DNA from: Bacillus massilioanorexius
GTDB taxonomy: Bacteria; Bacillota; Bacilli; Bacillales; DSM-1321
NCBI RefSeq assembly: GCF_902374955.1
Contig: NZ_CABKRX010000057.1
Location: 43,850 to 107,849, forward strand
DNA length: 64,000 nt
Reading direction: 5' to 3'
This document shows positions 1 to 8,064 of the stretch, piece after piece. Every line of letters starts with the position of its first letter. Within the stretch, counting starts at the first letter, position 1. The position numbers and the translations under genes are program-made. The notes beneath the pieces are model-generated. The model was not told the origin of the DNA and ran no database searches. It saw only the letters and a list, made by a program, of their open reading frames with translations.

Positions 1-2641
1 CCATTAATGCTTGAAGTGTGGTACGGATATCATTGAAGTCGATTTCTTGAGCATGTAATGATCTTCCAGATGTTTGAATATGGTATTTCAGTTTTTGACT
101 TCTTTCACTAGCTCCATATCTATTTCTCATAACAGTTGCCCAAATACGACGAGCTACTCTTCCTATAACTGTATATTCAGGATCTAATCCATTCGAAAAG
201 AAAAACGATAGATTTGGTGCAAAATCATCAATGCTCATTCCTCTGCTTAAATAGTATTCTACATATGTGAAACCATTTGCTAAAGTAAAGGCTAATTGCG
301 AAATAGGATTGGCTCCAGCTTCTGCTATATGATAACCAGAGATTGAAACAGAATAATAATTTTTCACTTTATTTTTTATAAAATACTCTTGAATATCTCC
401 CATTAATCTTAAAGAAAACTCTGTTGAGAATATACATGTATTTTGACCTTGATCTTCTTTTAAAATATCTGCTTGCACGGTTCCGCGAACTGTTTGTAGC
501 GTATAATTTGTAACAGTTTCTCTTTCTTCAGCCGTTAATTCTCTTCCTAGTTCAGTAGATTTTTTCTCTAATTGCTGAATGATAGCAGTGTTCAAATACA
601 TCGCTAAAATAATAGCTGCAGGACCATTTATCGTCATAGAAACAGATGTAGTAGGCGCACATAAATCAAAACCTGCATATAACTTTTGCATATCGTCTAA
701 TGTGCAAATATTAACTCCACTTTCTCCTACCTTTCCGTAAATATCAGGCCGGTAATCAGGATCTTCTCCATAGAGAGTTACAGAGTCAAATGCTGTGCTT
801 AAGCGTTTGGCTGAATCATCTTTAGATAAATAATGGAATCGTTTATTTGTCCTTGTAGGTGAGCCTTCACCAGCAAATTGTCTTTTTGGATCTTCACCTT
901 CACGTTTAAATGGGAATACTCCAGCAGTAAACGGAAATGCACCTGGTACATTTTCTTTGTACATCCAATGTAAGATGTCACCTTTATCCTTATATTTAGG
1001 AAGCGATACCTTTGGAATCATCAATCCTGATAAGCTTTTAGTTTTCAAACTTGTTACAATTTGTTTGTTTCGAACGTAGGTAACTAATTCATTTTTCTTG
1101 TATTGTTCGCTTACCTCATTCCATGATTGGAGTAATTTCATCGATTCATTTGATAATTGTTTTAATAGATGATCTCTTATGGATTGCAAGGATTTTAAAA
1201 CTTCTTCATTTGAATCGTTTTGTTTTGTTAATTCTATTACACTATCTAACTGATATAATCGACTTGCTAATTCAGCTTGCTCATTGGCATTGACTTTATA
1301 TTTTCTTACTGTTTCTGAAATCTCTCGCAAGTAATATCTACGATCATTTGGTATGATTACATTTTGCTTTTGGATATCCCCATGTTTTGAAAAAGAAGTA
1401 GACAATTGTAAAGATGTTTTTTGGTTCAACAACTCAATCAAAGCAGCAAATAAACAATTTGTCCCTTCATCATTAAATTGACTCGCAATGGTTCCATACA
1501 CCGGCATTTCCGTATAATCTTGATCGAATAGTTCTCTGCTTCTTTGATACTGTTTTTGTACTTGACGTAACGCATCTTCTGAGCCTTTTCTTTCAAATTT
1601 ATTGATAACAACTAAGTCTGCATAATCAATCATATCAATTTTTTCTAGTTGTGTTGGTGCACCAAACTCACTCGTCATGACATACATAGACAAGTCACAA
1701 ACTTCCGTTATCCCTGCATCTCCTTGACCAATACCCGATGTTTCAACAATAACAACATCAAAATCTGCTGCCTTCACAACGGATAGTGCATCATGCAATG
1801 CAAGCGATAATTCACTTCTTGAAGTCCTAGTAGCCAAACTGCGCATATAAACCCGATCAGAAAAAATTGCATTCATTCTGATTCGATCTCCTAATAAAGC
1901 TCCCCCGGTTTTTTGCTTAGTAGGATCTATTGATAAAACTGCGATTTTTTTATTGGGAATTTCATTCATAAAACGACGAATCAGTTCATCTGTCAAAGAA
2001 CTTTTTCCAGCTCCACCTGTTCCAGTAATCCCTAGGACCGGAATTTCTTTCGTTTTTCCTCTAATTCTTTGCATGTAATCTTCAAGGTTTGTATCCGCTT
2101 TCAAATCTAAGTGGTTTTCAACAGCAGTAATGCATTTCGCAACCGCTTGAAAATCCCCCTTAAAAAGCTTATCCAAAGTCTCTTCTTCCAAATCATTCGA
2201 GTTTCCTTCTTTACATTCCTCGAGCATAATGTTAATCATCCCTTGTAAACCATGCTCTCTTCCATCATCAGGAGAAAAGATCCGCGCAATCCCATAATCA
2301 TGTAGTTCTTTCATTTCGCGTGGAATGATAACTCCACCACCACCACCATAAATCCGGATATGTTCGGCTCCTTTTTCCTTTAATAGATCATACATATACT
2401 TAAAATATTCAACATGACCACCTTGGTAAGAAGAAATAGCAATTCCCTGCACATCCTCTTGAATGGCAGCATTTACTACCTCTTCAACTGATCGATTATG
2501 TCCAAGATGAATAACTTCAGCGCCTGAACTTTGGAGAATTCTGCGCATAATGTTAATAGAAGCATCATGACCATCGAATAAACTAGATGCTGTGATAAAA
2601 CGCAGATGTTTTTTCGGTCTATATAATTCTATTGTACTCAT
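1..2641 (-). CDS. icmF: Fused isobutyryl-CoA mutase IcmF (3' part outside window)
   Basis: Adenosylcobalamin-dependent mutase interconverting isobutyryl-CoA and n-butyryl-CoA, fused to its own G-protein chaperone. About 880 codons are visible and the C-terminal end of the mutase lies beyond base 1; the family is about 1,090 residues. Domain order is N-terminal B12-binding domain (DGHDAS motif early in the protein), MeaB-like GTPase with Walker A GTGGAGKSS at about residues 207-215 and NKFE as the base-recognition motif, then the mutase barrel. At the two positions that separate isobutyryl from methylmalonyl mutases this protein has Phe589 (RQFAGEG) and Gln733 (KEDQGQ), the isobutyryl pattern, where methylmalonyl-CoA mutase has Tyr and Arg. 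The frame is open from the ATG to the window edge. It follows the tetR gene by 25 bases and is probably cotranscribed with it. Confidence 0.93.
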   Translation of the reverse strand, partial: MSTIELYRPKKHLRFITASSLFDGHDASINIMRRILQSSGAEVIHLGHNRSVEEVVNAAIQEDVQGIAISSYQGGHVEYFKYMYDLLKEKGAEHIRIYGGGGGVIIPREMKELHDYGIARIFSPDDGREHGLQGMINIMLEECKEGNSNDLEEETLDKLFKGDFQAVAKCITAVENHLDLKADTNLEDYMQRIRGKTKEIPVLGITGTGGAGKSSLTDELIRRFMNEIPNKKIAVLSIDPTKQKTGGALLGDRIRMNAIFSDRVYMRSLATRTSRSELSLALHDALSVVKAADFDVVIVETSGIGQGDAGITEVCDLSMYVMTSEFGAPTQLEKIDMIDYADLVVINKFERKGSEDALRQVQKQYQRSRELFDQDYTEMPVYGTIASQFNDEGTNCLFAALIELLNQKTSLQLSTSFSKHGDIQKQNVIIPNDRRYYLREISETVRKYKVNANEQAELASRLYQLDSVIELTKQNDSNEEVLKSLQSIRDHLLKQLSNESMKLLQSWNEVSEQYKKNELVTYVRNKQIVTSLKTKSLSGLMIPKVSLPKYKDKGDILHWMYKENVPGAFPFTAGVFPFKREGEDPKRQFAGEGSPTRTNKRFHYLSKDDSAKRLSTAFDSVTLYGEDPDYRPDIYGKVGESGVNICTLDDMQKLYAGFDLCAPTTSVSMTINGPAAIILAMYLNTAIIQQLEKKSTELGRELTAEERETVTNYTLQTVRGTVQADILKEDQGQNTCIFSTEFSLRLMGDIQEYFIKNKVKNYYSVSISGYHIAEAGANPISQLAFTLANGFTYVEYYLSRGMSIDDFAPNLSFFFSNGLDPEYTVIGRVARRIWATVMRNRYGASERSQKLKYHIQTSGRSLHAQEIDFNDIRTTLQALM

Positions 2642-2666
2642 TTTATCCCTCCATTATTTGCTCGTT

Positions 2667-3296
2667 TCATTTCTTTTCCTTATCAATACCGATATTCAAT
2701 AAGCTAATTTGAAGTTCAATATATTCATCGATTGTATATAGTTTTTTAAATGCCCATCGTCTAAATCCCCACATTTGTCCTTGAACAAAAATATTATGAG
2801 CAATAATTTTTATTTGATCATCATTTAAGTCAATTTCTTGGTTTTCACGGCAATTCTTTAGTAATTGCTCGAATAAATCAACCATACCAATTTCTTTATT
2901 TAATACATACGGCAGTGCATCTTTAGAGAGCGATTTTGCCTCCTGATACATAACAACTACTTCATCTTGCATTTCATCGATTACTCTAAAATAATGAGCG
3001 ATGCCTTTCTTTAAGCTTTCAATCGTTCCTTCTGCATTAGCCAAATCATTTTCCAAACGCTCTTTTACACCGTCATATATACTGTCAACCACCAAATAAA
3101 GTACATCTTCTTTCGTTCGAATATATTCATAAAGGGTTCCTATACTAAACCCTGAGGCTTTGGCAATTTCTCTAGTAGTTGTACGATGAAAGCCTTTTTC
3201 TTTAAAAAGCGTTACAGCTCCTTTAATCATTTGGTTTCGTCTTTTTTTAATCAGCTGCTCATCTTTCACTGATGCATGAACTTCTCTTCTTTTCAT
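2667..3296 (-). CDS. TetR-family regulator of the acyl-CoA cluster
   Basis: Transcriptional repressor of 209 residues. The N-terminal helix-turn-helix lies at about residues 35-65 (TTTREIAKASGFSIGTLYEY), followed by the all-helical ligand domain typical of TetR proteins. It sits between the dehydrogenase operon and icmF, and a hairpin terminator separates it from the upstream acyl-CoA dehydrogenase, so it likely has its own transcript together with icmF. Palindromes of a TetR-operator type occur ahead of fadF (10452-10465) and ahead of thiolase (7897-7910); I infer they are its targets and that an acyl-CoA is the inducer, as for FadR-type members. The exact ligand cannot be read from the sequence. 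Confidence 0.85.
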   Translation of the reverse strand: MKRREVHASVKDEQLIKKRRNQMIKGAVTLFKEKGFHRTTTREIAKASGFSIGTLYEYIRTKEDVLYLVVDSIYDGVKERLENDLANAEGTIESLKKGIAHYFRVIDEMQDEVVVMYQEAKSLSKDALPYVLNKEIGMVDLFEQLLKNCRENQEIDLNDDQIKIIAHNIFVQGQMWGFRRWAFKKLYTIDEYIELQISLLNIGIDKEKK

Positions 3297-3353
3297 AATG
3301 CCACCGCCTTTAAACAGAACACGCTCCTATAAAGTTACAAAATATTAAAACAA

Positions 3354-3404
3354 GGAGAGCAAAAGAAATACCACTTGGTTTGTAGTTGCACTCTTTTACT
3401 CTCC
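3354..3404 (-). terminator. Hairpin terminator between acyl-CoA dehydrogenase and tetR
   Basis: Two 13-base arms (3354-3366 and 3392-3404) pair with a single mismatch around a 25-base loop. Read on the minus strand the stem is followed by a T-rich stretch. It would end or attenuate the thiolase-to-dehydrogenase transcript before tetR. Confidence 0.7.
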
Positions 3405-3433
3405 GTTTTAAAACTTCACTTTATTTCCAAGCA

Positions 3434-4573
3434 TTAATCCTTTGTAATCATTCTTGAAATAACTAGTTTTTGAATTTCTTGTGTTCCCTCATAAATTTGA
3501 GTTATTTTTGCATCCCTCATATAGCGCTCAACTGGGTAGTCTTTTGTATAACCATAACCACCAAAAACTTGTACGGCTTCTGTAGTAACTTTCATAGCTG
3601 TGTCACCAGCAAAAAGTTTTGACATAGCAGACTCCTTACCATACGGTAATCCTTCAGATTCTAACCAAGCTGCTTGATATGTTAATAAGCGAGCTGCTTC
3701 AACACCTGTAGCCATCTCTGCTAGTTTAAAGCCAATACCTTGTTGTGCAGAAATTGGTTTACCAAATTGAACACGCTGCTTAGAATAATCTACTGCAGCG
3801 TCTAATGCTCCTTGAGCAATTCCAACTGCTTGTGCTGCGATACCATTACGACCGCCATCTAAAGTCATCATCGCAATTTTAAAACCTTCTCCTTCTTTTC
3901 CTAGAAGATTTTCTTTTGGCACAATACAATCTTCAAAAATTAATTCTGTTGTAGGAGATGAACGAATGCCCATTTTCTCTTCTTTTTTCCCTACGCTAAA
4001 CCCAGGGAATGAACTTTCAACAATGAATGCACTTGTTCCTTTTTTAGACTCTGGATCTGTAACAGCAAATACGATATAAATATCAGCTATTCCACCATTT
4101 GTAATAAATATCTTCGAACCATTTAATACATAATGATCGCCATTTAATTTAGCTGTTGTTCTCATTCCACCTGCATCAGAGCCAGAACCTGGTTCCGTTA
4201 AACCATATGCACCAATTTTTTCACCTTGCGCCATTGGACGAAGATATTTTTGCTTTTGTTCTTCTGTACCGAACTTATATACAGGCCATCCAGCAAGAGA
4301 TGTATGCGCTGACAATGTTACTCCTGTCGATGCACATACACGTGATAGCTCCTCAATCGCAATACAATACGCTAAATAATCACTACCAATTCCACCATAC
4401 TCTTCTGGCCATGGAATACCCGTTAAACCTAACTCAGCCATCTTCTTGAATATATCCCTATCAAATCTTTCTTCTTCATCACGCTCAGCTGCTGTTGGTG
4501 CTACTTCGTTTTCAGCAAAATCTCGAACCATTTTACGAATCATTTCATGCTCTTCAGTTAATTTAAAGTTCAT
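3434..4573 (-). CDS. Acyl-CoA dehydrogenase (first copy)
   Basis: FAD enzyme that oxidises acyl-CoA to trans-2-enoyl-CoA, passing electrons to ETF; 379 residues, normal for the family. Signature 1 is GAYGLTEPGSGSDAG at about residues 121-135, signature 2 is the QVFGGYGYTKDYPVERYMRD segment, and the catalytic base is Glu362 in IYEGT. An upstream in-frame GTG at 4585 is not used here as the start because it lies inside the Shine-Dalgarno sequence AAGGTGGGGG that correctly spaces the ATG at 4573. It lies 40 bases after a second acyl-CoA dehydrogenase, giving two paralogues in one operon that probably differ in chain length or branching preference. Confidence 0.93.
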   Translation of the reverse strand: MNFKLTEEHEMIRKMVRDFAENEVAPTAAERDEEERFDRDIFKKMAELGLTGIPWPEEYGGIGSDYLAYCIAIEELSRVCASTGVTLSAHTSLAGWPVYKFGTEEQKQKYLRPMAQGEKIGAYGLTEPGSGSDAGGMRTTAKLNGDHYVLNGSKIFITNGGIADIYIVFAVTDPESKKGTSAFIVESSFPGFSVGKKEEKMGIRSSPTTELIFEDCIVPKENLLGKEGEGFKIAMMTLDGGRNGIAAQAVGIAQGALDAAVDYSKQRVQFGKPISAQQGIGFKLAEMATGVEAARLLTYQAAWLESEGLPYGKESAMSKLFAGDTAMKVTTEAVQVFGGYGYTKDYPVERYMRDAKITQIYEGTQEIQKLVISRMITKD

Positions 4574-4613
4574 TTTTTCCCCCACCTTAATTCGGTTAGT
4601 ATTATAGCTTTAT

Positions 4614-5744
4614 CTATAAATATTTCTGAATTACCATTTTCTGAATTTCACTAGTTCCTTCATAAATTTCCGTTACTTTTGCATCTCTAAAGTACCTTTC
4701 TACAGGATACTCTTTTGTATATCCGTAACTGCCAAATACTTGTATAGCTTCAATCGCAACATCAACTGCTGTTTTAGAAGCAAATAACTTCGCAATTGAG
4801 GCTTCTTTTCCACATGGAATTTGTGCAGCTCTCATGCTAGCAGCTTGATAAACTAGTAGCTTTGCAGCCTCTATATTTGTAGCCATGTCTGCTAATTTAA
4901 AGCCAATACCTTGTTGCAAAGATATCGGTTTTCCAAACTGTTTTCTTTCTTTACTATAAGAGACGGCATGTTCAAAAGCTCCTTGTGCGATTCCTAATGA
5001 CTGTGCAGCTATCCCAATTCTGCCAGCATCCAGATTAGACATAGCGATTTTAAAGCCATCTCCTTCTTCTCCCAATAAGTTCTCTTTCGGAACTTTCATA
5101 TCTTCAAACATAATTTGAACCGTACGTGAACCGCTTAATCCCATTTTATGTTCATCTTTTCCGACAATAAATCCTGGTGTATCTTTATCGACGATAAAAG
5201 CAGAGATTCCCTTTGCCCCTTTTTCTAAATCAGTAGATGCAAAAACGATATTAACGTCTGCTTCTCCTCCATTTGTTATAAATACTTTTGAGCCATTTAT
5301 AATATAGTGATCCCCTTGTAAAACCGCTCGTGATTTTAAACTTGCTGCATCTGAACCAGCGTGTGGCTCAGTTAAACAAAATGCTCCTAAATATTGACCT
5401 GAGGCGAGCTTAGAAACATATTTTTCTTTTTGCTTTTCTGTGCCAAAGTAAACAATCGGATTCGTTCCAACTGATGTATGAACAGATAAAATAACTCCTA
5501 AAGTTGGGCTAATTTTAGAGATTTCGTGTATAGCAATAATATAAGAAACAAAATCCATACCAGCTCCACCATACTGTTCGGGAATTGGAATGCCCATTAA
5601 TCCTAATTCACCCATTTTGGAAATTAGCTCTTTTGAAAACTCCCCTTTTTCCATACGCTCCACATACTTTTGAACTTCATTTTGAGCAAAATCTTGAACC
5701 ATTTTCCTCATCATTTGTTGTTCTTCAGTAAAACGTAACTCCAT
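4614..5744 (-). CDS. Acyl-CoA dehydrogenase (second copy)
   Basis: Second acyl-CoA dehydrogenase of the operon, 376 residues. Signature 1 reads GAFCLTEPHAGSDAA, the FAD/substrate signature near the C-terminus is QVFGSYGYTKEYPVERYFRD, and Glu362 in IYEGT is the catalytic base. It begins 21 bases after the 3-hydroxyacyl-CoA dehydrogenase stop with a strong TAGGAGG site. Sequence resembles the neighbouring dehydrogenase strongly along its whole length, indicating an old tandem duplication with divergence. Substrate specificity (short-chain or branched) is inferred from context with icmF and not demonstrated. Confidence 0.93.
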   Translation of the reverse strand: MELRFTEEQQMMRKMVQDFAQNEVQKYVERMEKGEFSKELISKMGELGLMGIPIPEQYGGAGMDFVSYIIAIHEISKISPTLGVILSVHTSVGTNPIVYFGTEKQKEKYVSKLASGQYLGAFCLTEPHAGSDAASLKSRAVLQGDHYIINGSKVFITNGGEADVNIVFASTDLEKGAKGISAFIVDKDTPGFIVGKDEHKMGLSGSRTVQIMFEDMKVPKENLLGEEGDGFKIAMSNLDAGRIGIAAQSLGIAQGAFEHAVSYSKERKQFGKPISLQQGIGFKLADMATNIEAAKLLVYQAASMRAAQIPCGKEASIAKLFASKTAVDVAIEAIQVFGSYGYTKEYPVERYFRDAKVTEIYEGTSEIQKMVIQKYL

Positions 5745-5765
5745 GGCAATCCTCCTAGCTGATCA

Positions 5766-6623
5766 TTACTTTTGCTCGTACGTAAAGAAACCTTTTCCTG
5801 ATTTCTTTCCTAGCCAACCTGCTTTTACATATTTTCGCAATAATGGACATGGACGATATTTATCATCTCCAAATCCTTGATGAAGCGTTTCCATAATATA
5901 CAAACATGTATCTAAACCGATAAAATCGGCTAATGTTAGTGGACCCATAGGGTGGTTCATTCCTAATTTCATAACATCATCGATTGCTTCCTTAGAAGCG
6001 ACACCTTCATAAAGTGTATAAATCGCCTCATTGATCATAGGCATTAAGATGCGGTTAGATACAAACCCTGGAAAATCATTAACTTCCACAGGTATTTTTC
6101 CTAATGATTTCGATAAATCTTCAATTGTTTGGTATACCTCATCACTCGTTGCTAATCCTCTAATTACCTCGACTAGTTTCATAACAGGAACAGGATTCAT
6201 AAAGTGCATCCCAATTACTTGTTCCGGCCTGCTTGTCACTGCTGCGATTTCAGTGATAGGTAAAGCAGACGTGTTTGTTGCTAGAATGGTATGTTTTTCT
6301 GCTATACGATCTAAATCAGAAAAAAGCTTAGATTTTATCTCCATATTCTCAATCGCTGCTTCTATAACAAGATCCACGTTAGAGGCATTTTGTAAATCAA
6401 TAGAAGGCGTAATTGCCGTTAAAGCAGCTTCTTTCTGTTCTTCTAATAATTTTCCTTTTGCTACCTGACGGGATAAATTCTTTTCAATACCGGAAATACC
6501 TCTAGCCACCAATTCTTCTTTTAAATCATGTAGGTATACTTGGTAACCAGACATAGCAAATACTTGAGCAATTCCAGACCCCATCTGTCCGGCTCCTATT
6601 ACCATTACTTTTTGAATAAGCAT
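5766..6623 (-). CDS. hbd: 3-hydroxyacyl/3-hydroxybutyryl-CoA dehydrogenase
   Basis: NAD(P)-dependent oxidation of 3-hydroxyacyl-CoA (probably 3-hydroxybutyryl-CoA) to the 3-oxoacyl form, 285 residues, the usual short stand-alone form without a hydratase domain. The Rossmann motif GAGQMG is at residues 10-15, the catalytic His lies in GMHFMNPVPVMKLVEV and the C-terminal domain carries MGMNHPMGPLTLADFIGLD. The start is supported by AAGGAGG seven bases upstream. It lies between thiolase and the two acyl-CoA dehydrogenases with short gaps, consistent with one operon. No enoyl-CoA hydratase is encoded in the visible cluster, so that step must come from elsewhere. Confidence 0.93.
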   Translation of the reverse strand: MLIQKVMVIGAGQMGSGIAQVFAMSGYQVYLHDLKEELVARGISGIEKNLSRQVAKGKLLEEQKEAALTAITPSIDLQNASNVDLVIEAAIENMEIKSKLFSDLDRIAEKHTILATNTSALPITEIAAVTSRPEQVIGMHFMNPVPVMKLVEVIRGLATSDEVYQTIEDLSKSLGKIPVEVNDFPGFVSNRILMPMINEAIYTLYEGVASKEAIDDVMKLGMNHPMGPLTLADFIGLDTCLYIMETLHQGFGDDKYRPCPLLRKYVKAGWLGKKSGKGFFTYEQK

Positions 6624-6644
6624 TTCTGTTCCTCCTTATGACTG

Positions 6645-7832
6645 CTACTCTTTTGGTACCTCGATCATAACGGCATCTCCTTGGCCACCACCGCTACAAA
6701 TGGCTGCGATACCAATTCCACCGCCACGTCGTTTTAATTCATACATTAACGTCATAATAATTCTTGCTCCACTTGCTCCAATTGGATGACCCAACGCTAC
6801 AGCCCCTCCATTAACATTTACTTTTTCAGGATCAATGTTAGCAATTTTATTACTTGCTAATGCGACAGCTGCGAAAGCTTCATTTATTTCAAACAAATCG
6901 ATATCTTCAACTGATTTTCCTGTTTTCGTTAAGATTTCATTGATCACCAATCCTGGTGTTTGAGGAAAATCTTTCGCTTCAATAGCAATCTCTGCATGAC
7001 CAATAACATAAGCCATTGGTTTAATTCCTTCATTTAAAGCACGCTCTTCACTCATTAAAACGAGGGCACCAGCACCATCATTAACTCCTGGAGCATTTCC
7101 AGCTGTTATCGTTCCTTCTTTACCAAAGGCTGGTCGTAATGCGCTCAACTTTTCTATTGTTGTGTCGACTCGAGGAGATTCATCATTTTCTATTAAAATA
7201 GGGCTACCTTTTCTCTGTGGTACTTCAACAGCTACAATTTCTTCCGCTAACTTTCCAGACTCAATCGCTTGTGTAGCTAGTTGATGGCTTCTATAAGACC
7301 ATTGATCTTGTTCTTCTCTGCTAATATTAAATTCTTCAGCGGTACTATTCCCAAATGTACCCATATGAACACCTGTAAAACTACAGCTTAATCCATCATG
7401 AATCATTAAATCTTTTGTAGGTGCTTCACCCATTCGCATTCCCCATCTTGCATTTGGAAGAATGTAAGGAGCATTACTCATAGATTCCATACCACCAGCT
7501 ACAATGACTTCCTCTTCACCAGCTCGAATTAAAAGGTCTCCTAAAGTAACAGCTCTTAAACCTGATGCACATACTTTATTAATGGTTTCTGTTTTTACAT
7601 TCCAAGGTAATCCTGCTTTTCTAGACGCTTGGCGTGATGGGATTTGCCCTTGTCCTCCTTGTAAAACAGTTCCCATAATGACTTCTCCTACAGCAGAACC
7701 ATCTACATTTGCTCTTTTTAATGCTTCTTGAATTACAATTCCTCCAAGATCCGAAGCTGAAAAACTACTTAATCCCCCGCCAAATTTACCAAATGGTGTT
7801 CTTGCACCACTAACGATAACCGTCTTTTCCAC
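6645..7832 (-). CDS. Acetyl-CoA C-acetyltransferase (thiolase)
   Basis: Thiolase that cleaves or forms acetoacetyl-CoA, 395 residues. The nucleophile is Cys88 in INKVCASGLRAV; the second catalytic pair is His349 in GHPIGASGA and Cys379 in CSGGGQGDA. The start is a GTG, because the nearby ATG is in another frame; the AAGGGG sequence about ten bases upstream is the likely ribosome binding site. First gene of the thiolase, hydroxyacyl dehydrogenase, acyl-CoA dehydrogenase, acyl-CoA dehydrogenase operon. A degenerate copy of the palindrome found in the fadF promoter lies 65-78 bases upstream of the start. Confidence 0.93.
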   Translation of the reverse strand: MEKTVIVSGARTPFGKFGGGLSSFSASDLGGIVIQEALKRANVDGSAVGEVIMGTVLQGGQGQIPSRQASRKAGLPWNVKTETINKVCASGLRAVTLGDLLIRAGEEEVIVAGGMESMSNAPYILPNARWGMRMGEAPTKDLMIHDGLSCSFTGVHMGTFGNSTAEEFNISREEQDQWSYRSHQLATQAIESGKLAEEIVAVEVPQRKGSPILIENDESPRVDTTIEKLSALRPAFGKEGTITAGNAPGVNDGAGALVLMSEERALNEGIKPMAYVIGHAEIAIEAKDFPQTPGLVINEILTKTGKSVEDIDLFEINEAFAAVALASNKIANIDPEKVNVNGGAVALGHPIGASGARIIMTLMYELKRRGGGIGIAAICSGGGQGDAVMIEVPKE

Positions 7833-7896
7833 CCTTCTCCATCCCCTTCTTGAATTATAAAATTTTAATAATATTTAAATTTAGCAAAACTTCGAC

Positions 7897-7910
7897 TGAA
7901 CGCTCGCTCA
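7897..7910. promoter_or_regulatory. Putative TetR operator upstream of the thiolase operon
   Basis: TGAACGCTCGCTCA is a 6-2-6 palindrome with one mismatched pair. It shares spacing and outer bases with the perfect palindrome in the fadF promoter, suggesting the same regulator binds both. No convincing -35/-10 pair could be fixed next to it. Confidence 0.5.
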
Positions 7911-7919
7911 AAACTTCTT

Positions 7920-7953
7920 TGTAAAGAAAAGGGTCGCATTTCCATGCAACCCT
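7920..7953 (-). terminator. Terminator downstream of fadF
   Basis: Ten-base arms AGGGTTGCAT and ATGCGACCCT (minus strand) with a four-base loop and one mismatch, followed by TTTTCTTT. It separates fadF from the thiolase operon. Confidence 0.75.
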
Positions 7954-8064
7954 ATTAAATTGGCTTTAAGAACATTCAATTCAAATTTATAGAAGAATTG
8001 TAAATTTATTATATTCATATTTTATACAAAATGCATATTTTTTCCAATAATTAATTATTATAGT

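Noticed and set aside
3308..3330. Possible third TetR site (GAGCG...GTTC) before tetR
   Set aside because: The half-sites are spaced differently from the two convincing palindromes, so the match is weak.
6031..6468. 145-codon plus-strand frame opposite hbd
   Set aside because: Antisense shadow of a clearly conserved dehydrogenase; no ribosome binding site or family match.
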